Of a stretch of DNA of 26,569 nt, positions 21,438 through 26,569 are shown piece after piece. The notes beneath the pieces were generated by a model. The model searched no databases. It saw only the letters and a program-made list of their open reading frames with translations, and had not been told where the DNA came from. The translations under genes and the position numbers were made by a program. Position 1 is the first letter of the stretch, and each line of letters opens with the position of its first letter. Source of the DNA: SCSIO-59966 sp046566185 (GTDB lineage Bacteria > Actinomycetota > Actinomycetes > Actinomycetales > SCSIO-59966). The stretch covers positions 1-26,569 of the forward strand of contig JBKHXE010000087.1 in the NCBI GenBank assembly GCA_046566185.1, given 5' to 3'.

Positions 21438-22538
21438 TCAGACCAGCCGCCGCATCCAGCCGTGGGTGTCCTCGGAGCGCCCGTACTGCAGGTCGAGCAG
21501 CGCCGACCGGATGCGCATCGTCACCTCTCCGGCGTCCGGACCGGTCGAGACCTCGTCGTCGCCGTCCAGCAGCCGGCCGAGGGGGGTGATGACGGCGGCC
21601 GTGCCGCAGGCGAAGACCTCGGTGATCGCCCCCGAGGCCACGCCGTCCTTCCACTCGTCGACCGAGACGCGGCGCTCGACGACGTCCAGGCCCTGCTCGG
21701 CGGCGAGCGTGAGGATCGAGTCGCGGGTGACGCCCTCGAGGATCGTGCCGGTCAGCGACGGCGTGACGAGCGAGCCGTCGGCGTGAACGAAGTAGAGGTT
21801 CATGCCGCCGAGCTCCTCGACCCAGCGCCCCTCGCGGGCGTCGAGGAAGCAGACCTGGTCGCAGCCGCGGGCGATGGCCTCCTGCTGCGCGGCCAGGCTG
21901 GCCGCGTAGTTGCCGCCGCACTTCGCGTTGCCGGTGCCGCCCTCCGCGGCGCGCGTGAAGGTCCGGGACAGCCAGATGCTCACGGGCCGGACGCCGCCGG
22001 GGAAGTAGGAGCCGGCGGGCGAGGCGATGACGATGTAGTCCACCACCGCTGACGGCCGGACCCCGAGGAACGCCTCCGAGGCGAACATGAACGGCCGCAG
22101 GTACAGGCTCGTCTCACCGCCGGACGGGACCCACGCCTCGTCGGCGGCGACGAGGGCCTCGATGGAGGCGAGGAACGCGTCGACCGGCAGCTCGGGCAGC
22201 GCCAGCCGGCGGGCCGACCGTGCGAAGCGTGCCGCGTTGGCCTCGGGACGGAACGCCCACACCGAGCCGTCCGCGTGCCGGTAGGCCTTGAGCCCCTCGA
22301 AGATCTCCTGCGCGTAGTGCAGCACCGCGGTCGACGGGTCGAGCTGGAGCGGCCCGTACGCCTCGACGCGCGCGTCCGACCAGCCGCCCTCCGCCGTCCA
22401 CCGGGCCCGTGCCATGTGGTCGGTGAAGTGCTTGCCGAACCCCGGGGCGGCGAGGACGGCCTCGCGCTCGCCGTCCGGGCGTGGGCTGGGGTTGCGGTGC
22501 AGCTCGAAGGCCAGCGGTGCGGTCGCGGTGGTGCTCAT
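21438..22538 (-). CDS. ilvE: Branched-chain amino acid aminotransferase
   Basis: IlvE transfers the amino group to the keto acids of Leu, Ile and Val. The 366-residue fold-type IV PLP protein has ALHYAQEIFEGLKAY-type sequence (72-86), RPFMFASEAFLG, the PLP lysine in GNAKCGGNYAAS (Lys206), GGMNLYFV and the phosphate-binding SLTGTILEGVTRDSIL and CGTAAVITPL. ATG 22538 lacks a ribosome site but has TACCGT six bases upstream. It follows leuB by 16 bases, so it may be read both with leuB and from its own leaderless promoter. Confidence 0.96.
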   Translation of the reverse strand: MSTTATAPLAFELHRNPSPRPDGEREAVLAAPGFGKHFTDHMARARWTAEGGWSDARVEAYGPLQLDPSTAVLHYAQEIFEGLKAYRHADGSVWAFRPEANAARFARSARRLALPELPVDAFLASIEALVAADEAWVPSGGETSLYLRPFMFASEAFLGVRPSAVVDYIVIASPAGSYFPGGVRPVSIWLSRTFTRAAEGGTGNAKCGGNYAASLAAQQEAIARGCDQVCFLDAREGRWVEELGGMNLYFVHADGSLVTPSLTGTILEGVTRDSILTLAAEQGLDVVERRVSVDEWKDGVASGAITEVFACGTAAVITPLGRLLDGDDEVSTGPDAGEVTMRIRSALLDLQYGRSEDTHGWMRRLV

Positions 22539-22544
22539 GGCCGC

Positions 22545-22550
22545 ACGGTA
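22545..22550 (-). promoter_or_regulatory. Candidate -10 of ilvE (leaderless)
   Basis: TACCGT on the minus strand lies six bases before ATG 22538, inside the 16-base gap after leuB. No Shine-Dalgarno is present. Confidence 0.45.
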
Positions 22551-22554
22551 CTGG

Positions 22555-23589
22555 TCAGGCGAGCCGGGCCGCGATGGCGTCCCCCACCTCGGTGGTCGAG
22601 CGCGTGGCCGCGCCTCGCTCGGCGAGGTCGGCCGCGACGGCGTCCTCGACGCGACGGGCCGCCTCGGTGTGCCCCAGGTGGTCGAGCAGCATCGCGGCGG
22701 ACAGGACGGCGGCCGTCGGGTCGGCCTTGCCCTGGCCGGCGATGTCGGGCGCCGAGCCGTGCACGGGCTCGAACATGCTGGGCGCCGCGCGTTCGGGGTT
22801 GACGCTGCCGGACGCCGCCAGGCCGATACCGCCGGTGATGGCCGCGGCCAGGTCGGTGACGATGTCGCCGAAGAGGTTGTCGGTCACGACGACGTCGAAC
22901 CGGCCCGGGTCGGTGACCATGAAGATGGTGGCGGCGTCGACGTGCAGGTAGTCCGTCGCGACGTCCGGGAAGTGCGTGCCGACCGCCTCCACCGTGCGCC
23001 GCCACAGGTGACCGGCGTGGGTGAGCACGTTGTGCTTGTGCACGAGGGTCAGGCGCCGGCGGGGCCGGGCCTGGGCGCGGGCGAAGGCGTCCCTCACGAC
23101 GCGCTCGACGCCGAACGCGGTGTTGACGCTGACCTCGGTGGCGATCTCCTGCGGCGTCCCGACGCGCAGGGCCCCGCCGTTGCCGGTGTAGGGGCCCTCG
23201 GTGCCCTCACGGACGACGACGAAGTCGACCTCGCCGGGGGCGGCGAGCGGCGACCGGACGCCCGGGAAGAGCCGCGCGGGGCGCAGGTTGACGTACTGGT
23301 CGAGCTCGAAGCGCAGCCGCAGCAGCAGGCCCCGCTCGAGGACGCCGCTCGGCACGCCGGGGTCACCGACCGCGCCGAGCAGGATCGCGTCGTGGTCACG
23401 GATCTCCTCGAGCACCGAGTCCGGGAGCGTCTCTCCGGTGGCATGCCACCGCCGCGCGCCCAGGTCGTACTCGGTGGTCTCGACGGGCACCTCGGGAGCC
23501 GCGGCGCGCAGCACCTTGAGCGCCTCCGCCGTCACCTCGGGCCCGATCCCGTCGCCGCCCACGACGGCCAGCCTCATCGCGTCGCTCAT
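22555..23589 (-). CDS. leuB: 3-isopropylmalate dehydrogenase
   Basis: LeuB oxidises and decarboxylates 3-isopropylmalate (and citramalate-derived erythro-3-methylmalate) with NAD+. The 344-residue product has VVGGDGIGPEV, DAILLGAVGDPGVPSG, LRFELDQYVNLRP, VVREGTEGPYTGNGG, VHKHNVL, the metal-binding VTDNLFGDIVTDLAAAITGG and EPVHGSAPDIAGQGKADPTA. ATG 23589 is preferred to the longer frame: it is the start of similarity and has TAGGCT seven bases upstream with no ribosome site. MRLAV at 23577 is a second candidate. A 13-base palindrome at 23622-23634 lies upstream of the promoter. Confidence 0.96.
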   Translation of the reverse strand: MSDAMRLAVVGGDGIGPEVTAEALKVLRAAAPEVPVETTEYDLGARRWHATGETLPDSVLEEIRDHDAILLGAVGDPGVPSGVLERGLLLRLRFELDQYVNLRPARLFPGVRSPLAAPGEVDFVVVREGTEGPYTGNGGALRVGTPQEIATEVSVNTAFGVERVVRDAFARAQARPRRRLTLVHKHNVLTHAGHLWRRTVEAVGTHFPDVATDYLHVDAATIFMVTDPGRFDVVVTDNLFGDIVTDLAAAITGGIGLAASGSVNPERAAPSMFEPVHGSAPDIAGQGKADPTAAVLSAAMLLDHLGHTEAARRVEDAVAADLAERGAATRSTTEVGDAIAARLA

Positions 23590-23596
23590 GCCGGGG

Positions 23597-23602
23597 AGCC
23601 TA
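23597..23602 (-). promoter_or_regulatory. Candidate -10 of leuB (leaderless)
   Basis: TAGGCT on the minus strand is followed by seven bases and ATG 23589. It gives leuB its own start downstream of the strong hairpin at 23670-23704. Confidence 0.5.
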
Positions 23603-23621
23603 AGCCAGCGGTCCGGATCGC

Positions 23622-23634
23622 GGACGTTACGTCC
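23622..23634. promoter_or_regulatory. Palindrome upstream of the leuB promoter
   Basis: GGACGT-T-ACGTCC lies at about -32 to -44 from the predicted leuB RNA start, where a regulator could block or help polymerase. The factor is unknown, and it does not resemble the repeat at 11420-11440. Confidence 0.3.
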
Positions 23635-23669
23635 CAGGATTCGGAACGCCCGGCGGGAGCCCGGACGCA

Positions 23670-23704
23670 CGGCGGCGGCCACCCCCGTGGGGCGGCCGCC
23701 GCCG
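23670..23704 (-). terminator. Strong hairpin terminator before leuB
   Basis: An 11-bp GC stem (23670-23680 with 23694-23704), one A/C mismatch, then 4 bp CCCC/GGGG close on a 3-base loop. It starts 15 bases past the stop of the 25-residue ORF and would keep its transcript from leuB. Confidence 0.75.
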
Positions 23705-23718
23705 GTGCGACGGGCGGG

Positions 23719-23796
23719 CTAGCGGCTCTGGCCCTGGTCGCGGCGGTCCATGGACTCCTGCAGGGCCTGCTGCGCCTGCCGGTCTGCCTCGGACAT
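23719..23796 (-). CDS. Predicted 25-residue protein
   Basis: An ATG ORF starting MSEADRQAQQALQESMDRRD is 25 codons plus TAG. It has a good Shine-Dalgarno, GAGAGGTG (23809-23802), six bases before the ATG and is followed by a strong terminator. The peptide is charged, Gln-rich, without cysteine or hydrophobic stretch, and could form one amphipathic helix. I recognise no family. It is the first coding unit after the leader peptide at 23907-23948. It could instead be a second, purely regulatory ORF. Confidence 0.5.
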   Translation of the reverse strand: MSEADRQAQQALQESMDRRDQGQSR

Positions 23797-23801
23797 CGGT
23801 G

Positions 23802-23834
23802 TCACCTCTCGTCGGCCCGACGAGGACGTCGGGC
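23802..23834 (-). promoter_or_regulatory. Two exclusive hairpins at the ribosome site of the 25-residue ORF
   Basis: Hairpin 1 pairs GCCCGACG (23834-23827) with CGTCGGGC (23822-23815), leaving the ribosome site free. Hairpin 2 pairs CTCGTCG with CGACGAG, which uses part of hairpin 1 and covers the first bases of GAGAGGTG. They cannot form together, so this could be a translational switch. Confidence 0.45.
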
Positions 23835-23860
23835 ATCTGCTCGCTGTTCGTGGGACCTGC

Positions 23861-23922
23861 GGTCGGCGCGCGGGGTCTCCGCGGCGGGAGGCCGACCTCG
23901 AGACGTCTAGGCCCCGCCGCGG
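23861..23922 (-). promoter_or_regulatory. Competing stems of a candidate attenuator
   Basis: CCGCGGCGGG inside the leader peptide (23922-23913) is perfectly complementary over 10 bp to CCCGCCGCGG (23888-23879). The latter's CGCGG can instead pair with CCGCG (23873-23869), a hairpin closed by GGTCGGC/GCCGACC (23897-23891 with 23867-23861). This is the 1:2 versus 2:3 layout of amino acid attenuators. Confidence 0.5.
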
Positions 23923-23948
23923 CAGCGAAGGATGAGGGCGTGCCGCAT
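23907..23948 (-). CDS. Predicted branched-chain leader peptide MRHALILRCRGGA
   Basis: An ATG ORF of 13 codons ends in TAG. Codons 5-7 are CTC-ATC-CTT (Leu-Ile-Leu), and the next codons (Cys9-Gly12) form one arm of a 10-bp stem. A ribosome slowed at Leu/Ile would cover that arm and free the downstream partner. The layout recalls the MR-type, Ile-Leu-Val-rich leader peptide described before Streptomyces ilvB, though this one lies between serA and leuB. No ribosome site is seen; TACCCT lies ten bases upstream. CTT is an unusual codon in this DNA. Confidence 0.55.
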   Translation of the reverse strand: MRHALILRCRGGA

Positions 23949-23958
23949 GACGAGCCCG

Positions 23959-23964
23959 AGGGTA
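23959..23964 (-). promoter_or_regulatory. Candidate -10 of the serA-leuB intergenic transcript
   Basis: TACCCT on the minus strand lies ten bases before the leader peptide ATG. The RNA would start with only a few untranslated bases. Confidence 0.45.
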
Positions 23965-24026
23965 GCCAGGGATGCCCGGACCGCGACACCGATGGCCCGA
24001 ATCGTGGGACGACCTTTGCGACCGCG

Positions 24027-25637
24027 TTACCCGGTGAGGTCGACGGTACGCACCGTCCGCGCGCCGATCGCCTCGCCGAGACGTCCGAGCAGGTCGGCCG
24101 GCACCGCCGAGTCGAGGGTGAGGACGCCGAGGGCGTGCCCGCCGCGGACGTCGCGTGACACCTGCATCGCCGCGATGTTCACCCCGGCCTCACCGAGCAG
24201 CCCGCCCAGCGTGCCGACGACGCCCGGCCGGTCGGTGTACTCCAGCACCAGCAGGTGCCCGGTCATCGGCAGCTCGATCTCGTAGTCGTCGATGCCGACG
24301 AGCTTCGGGGTGTGTCGCGGGCCGGTGACGGTGCCCGAGACCGACACGACGGCACCGTCGGCGAGGACGCCCCGCAGGGTGACGACGTTGCGGTACTCCG
24401 GGCTCTCGGGGTCGGTGACCAGCCGCACGTCGACACCCCGCTCCTCCGCGAGCACCGGAGCGTTGACGTAGGTGACCTGATCGGTGACGACGCCGGAGAA
24501 CAGCCCGGTGAGCGCGGCGAGGCGCAGCACCGACACGTCGTGGTCGGTGATCTCGCCCCGCACCTCGACGTCCAGGCGCACCGGCAGCGTGTGCGCGAGC
24601 GCGGTCAGCACCTCCCCGAGCCGCTCGGCGAGCGGGATGCCCGGCCGCACGTCCTCGGCGATCGCGCCGCCCGCGACGTTCACGGCGTCCGGCACGAGCT
24701 CGCCGGCCAGCGCGAGGCGAACGGAGCGGGCCACGGCGACGCCGGCGCGCTCCTGCGCCTCCTCGGTCGACGCGCCCAGGTGCGGCGTGACGACGACTCG
24801 CGGCTCGGAGAACAGCGGCGAGGACGTCGTCGGCTCGGTGGCGAACACGTCGACGCCGGCGGCCCGCACGTGCCCGTCGGCGACTGCCTTCGCGAGCGCC
24901 GTCTCGTCGACGATGCCGCCGCGGGCGGCGTTGACGACGATCACGCCCGGCTTGGCGCGCGCCAGCGCCTCGCCGCCCACCAGCCCCTCGGTCTCGGGCG
25001 TGCGGGGCAGGTGGACGGTCAGCACGTCGCTCACCGCCAGCAGCTCGTCGAGCCCCACCAGCCGGACGCCGTGCTGCGCCGCCCGCGCGCCGGTGACGTA
25101 CGGGTCGTAGGCGACGACGTCCATGCCGAAGCCCTGCAGGCGCTGCGCGACGAGGACGCCGATGCGCCCGAGCCCGAGGACGCCGAGGGTCTTGCCGGCG
25201 AGCTCCGTGCCGGTGAACTCGCTGCGCGCCCAGCGCCCGGACCGCAGCATCGCGTCGGCGGCCGGCACGTTGCGGGCCGCCGCCAGCAGCAGCGCGATCG
25301 CGTGCTCGGCCGCCGAGACGACGTTGGACGTCGGCGCGTTGACGACCATGACGCCCGCCTGGGTGGCGGCCGGCACGTCGACGTTGTCGAGCCCCACGCC
25401 GGCCCGGGCGACCACGGTGAGCCGCCGCCCGGCCGCCAGCACCTCGGCGTCCACCCGAGTGGAGGAGCGCACGAGCAGCGCGTCGGCGTCCGCCACCGCG
25501 GCGAGCAGGGCGACTCGGTCGGTGCCGTCGCAGTACCGGACGTCGACGCCCTCACCGAGCGCCTCGACCGTCGCCGGGGAGAGCGCCTCGGCGATGAGGA
25601 CGACGGGCCGGCGTACGTCAGCGGCGTCCTCGCTCAC
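24027..25637 (-). CDS. serA: D-3-phosphoglycerate dehydrogenase
   Basis: SerA opens serine synthesis by oxidising 3-phosphoglycerate with NAD+. The 536-residue product is the long actinobacterial form. It has a split substrate domain, GLGRIG (155-160) of the NAD fold, GVGLDNVD, catalytic Arg239 (AARGGIVDE), Glu268 (ATEP) and His286 (PHLGAST), an intervening ASB domain (about 320-450) and a C-terminal ACT domain (HLLVLEYTDRPGVVGTLGGLLGEAGVNIAAM) for serine feedback. GTG 25637 overlaps the ilvC stop as GTGA, so it is translated with ilvC. No ribosome site is clear. No terminator follows before the leader transcript at 23964. Confidence 0.96.
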   Translation of the reverse strand: MSEDAADVRRPVVLIAEALSPATVEALGEGVDVRYCDGTDRVALLAAVADADALLVRSSTRVDAEVLAAGRRLTVVARAGVGLDNVDVPAATQAGVMVVNAPTSNVVSAAEHAIALLLAAARNVPAADAMLRSGRWARSEFTGTELAGKTLGVLGLGRIGVLVAQRLQGFGMDVVAYDPYVTGARAAQHGVRLVGLDELLAVSDVLTVHLPRTPETEGLVGGEALARAKPGVIVVNAARGGIVDETALAKAVADGHVRAAGVDVFATEPTTSSPLFSEPRVVVTPHLGASTEEAQERAGVAVARSVRLALAGELVPDAVNVAGGAIAEDVRPGIPLAERLGEVLTALAHTLPVRLDVEVRGEITDHDVSVLRLAALTGLFSGVVTDQVTYVNAPVLAEERGVDVRLVTDPESPEYRNVVTLRGVLADGAVVSVSGTVTGPRHTPKLVGIDDYEIELPMTGHLLVLEYTDRPGVVGTLGGLLGEAGVNIAAMQVSRDVRGGHALGVLTLDSAVPADLLGRLGEAIGARTVRTVDLTG

Positions 25638-26569
25638 CGGGCCGCGGTGCCCTCGGTGTAGTCCGAGTCGTCGCTCTTCACCCAGCTCATGAGCTGGCGC
25701 AGCTCGCGCCCGGTGGCCTCGATCGGGTGCTGCTCCTCCTGGGCACGCAGGCGCTTGAACTCGGGGGCGCCGGCGTCCTGGTCGTCGATGAAGCGCTGCG
25801 CGAAGGAGCCGTTGCGGATGTCCTCGAGCACCGCCTGCATGTTCTCCTTGACGTGCGAGTCGATGACCCGCGGCCCGGAGACGTAGTCGCCGTACTCGGC
25901 GGTGTCCGAGACGCTCCAGCGCTGCTTGGCGATGCCGCCCTCGTACATCAGGTCGACGATGAGCTTGAGCTCGTGCAGGCACTCGAAGTACGCGACCTCC
26001 GGCTGGTAGCCGGCGTCGGTGAGCGTCTCGAAGCCGTACTGCACGAGCTTCGACATGCCGCCGCAGAGCACGGCCTGCTCGCCGAACAGGTCGGTCTCGG
26101 TCTCCTCGGTGAACGTCGTCCGGATGCCGCCGGCGCGCAGCCCGCCGATCGCCTTGGCGTACGACAGCGCCAGCGGCCACGCGCTGCCGCTCGGGTCCTG
26201 CTCGACGGCCACGAGCACCGGGACGCCGCGCCCGTCGGCGAACTCGCGCCGCACGAGGTGGCCGGGGCCCTTGGGCGCCACCATCGCGACGTCCACGCCG
26301 GCCGGCGGCTTGACGTAGCCGAAGCGGATGTTGAAGCCGTGGCTGAAGAACAGCGCGTCGCCGTCCATCAGGTTCGGCTCGATCGCCTCGGCGTAGACGT
26401 GCCGCTGCACGTGGTCGGGCACGAGGACCATGACGAGGTCGGACTCCTCGCACGCCTCGAACGGCGTCACGACGCGCAGTCCCTCGGCCTCCGCCTTGGC
26501 GCGGCTGCGGCTGTTCTCGGGCAGGCCGACGCGGACGTCGACCCCCGAGTCGCGCAGGCTCAGCGCGTG
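25634..26569 (-). CDS. ilvC: Ketol-acid reductoisomerase, C-terminal part (gene cut by window end)
   Basis: IlvC isomerises and reduces acetolactate or acetohydroxybutyrate with NADPH in Val, Leu and Ile synthesis. The frame is open to the last base of the window, so the visible 311 residues lack the N-terminus (the beginning of the Rossmann fold, perhaps 25-30 residues). Present are HALSLRDSGVDVRVGLPE, the cofactor loop Ser/Arg residues in NSRSRAKA, DLVMVLVPD, MVAPKGPGHLVRREF, the Mg-binding ETDLFGEQAVLCGG and ECLHELKLIVDLMYEGG. Length and domain order fit class I (about 335-340 residues). An in-frame GTG at 26470 is internal, not the start. It is coupled to serA by GTGA. Confidence 0.95.
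   Translation of the reverse strand, partial: HALSLRDSGVDVRVGLPENSRSRAKAEAEGLRVVTPFEACEESDLVMVLVPDHVQRHVYAEAIEPNLMDGDALFFSHGFNIRFGYVKPPAGVDVAMVAPKGPGHLVRREFADGRGVPVLVAVEQDPSGSAWPLALSYAKAIGGLRAGGIRTTFTEETETDLFGEQAVLCGGMSKLVQYGFETLTDAGYQPEVAYFECLHELKLIVDLMYEGGIAKQRWSVSDTAEYGDYVSGPRVIDSHVKENMQAVLEDIRNGSFAQRFIDDQDAGAPEFKRLRAQEEQHPIEATGRELRQLMSWVKSDDSDYTEGTAAR

Noticed and set aside
18314..21589. 1091-codon open frame on the plus strand
   Set aside because: It is antisense to the helicase and cimA, both with full motif sets. Its Arg/Gly/Asp/His-rich sequence is typical of shadow frames in GC-rich DNA.
23627..23989. 120-codon minus-strand frame through the same gap
   Set aside because: Its Pro/Gly/Arg-rich product has no domain, runs through the strong terminator stem and lacks a start signal; the leader peptide and the 25-codon ORF in other frames have better support.
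23750..24285. Plus-strand frames across the serA-leuB gap, one of them Cys-rich
   Set aside because: They have no ribosome site or -10, overlap structured minus-strand leader RNA and the 3' end of serA, and look compositionally random.

Overview
The window is one stretch of chromosome from a very GC-rich (roughly 70-75% by eye) actinobacterium. Codon use, GTG starts, AT-poor promoters and gene order all point there. The order thiL / Lrp-type protein / DUF3515 / ddl / gpsA / cofC / hupB / leuD-leuC / IclR regulator / tRNA-Glu / tRNA-Gln / gltX / FAH protein / leuB / serA / ilvC is the conserved core order known from mycobacteria and streptomycetes. The genus cannot be fixed from this sequence. 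I see no prophage, transposon, CRISPR array or sign of horizontal transfer.

Layout. At 29-2918 lie thiL (-), a stand-alone Lrp/AsnC ligand-binding protein and a DUF3515 lipoprotein (+), then ddl (-). At 2962-6795 lie a trans-sulfuration-type PLP enzyme (+), plsC-gpsA (-, ATGA overlap), cofC/fbiD (+) and a 67-residue protein (+). At 6811-9065 lie murA and a histone-tailed HU (-). At 9334-12175 lie leuC-leuD (-), divergent from the IclR regulator ndgR (+). At 12254-12466 are tRNA-Glu(CTC) and tRNA-Gln(CTG), followed by a CPBP membrane protease and gltX (-), an FAH-family enzyme and an SGNH hydrolase (-). At 16729-17613 is a conserved protein often labelled 3-methyladenine glycosylase (+). At 17646-21238 are a small membrane protein, a DEAD-box helicase and cimA (-). 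At 21438-26569 are ilvE, leuB, serA and the C-terminal 311 residues of ilvC (-).

Functionally the right half is a branched-chain amino acid block (leuCD, cimA, ilvE, leuB, ilvC) with serA embedded. The left half serves the cell envelope (ddl, murA, gpsA, plsC) and cofactors (ThiDP, F420). The gltX/tRNA-Glu/tRNA-Gln grouping fits a non-discriminating GluRS charging both tRNAs, with Gln-tRNA made later by GatCAB elsewhere.

The least ordinary DNA is regulatory. The 437-base gap between serA and leuB holds a predicted 13-codon leader peptide with consecutive Leu-Ile-Leu codons. Its following codons can form a perfect 10-bp stem with downstream RNA, and that stem competes with another one. Next come two mutually exclusive hairpins beside the Shine-Dalgarno of a 25-residue ORF, and then a strong terminator. 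A second leader in front of cimA encodes a peptide with two Ile codons, followed by a U-tailed intrinsic terminator. Several genes (ddl, the PLP enzyme, the 67-residue protein, gltX, the FAH gene, the 16729 gene, ilvE, leuB) carry a TANNNT hexamer 6-9 bases before the start codon and no Shine-Dalgarno, which suggests leaderless mRNAs. All reading is by eye; no search or folding program was run.
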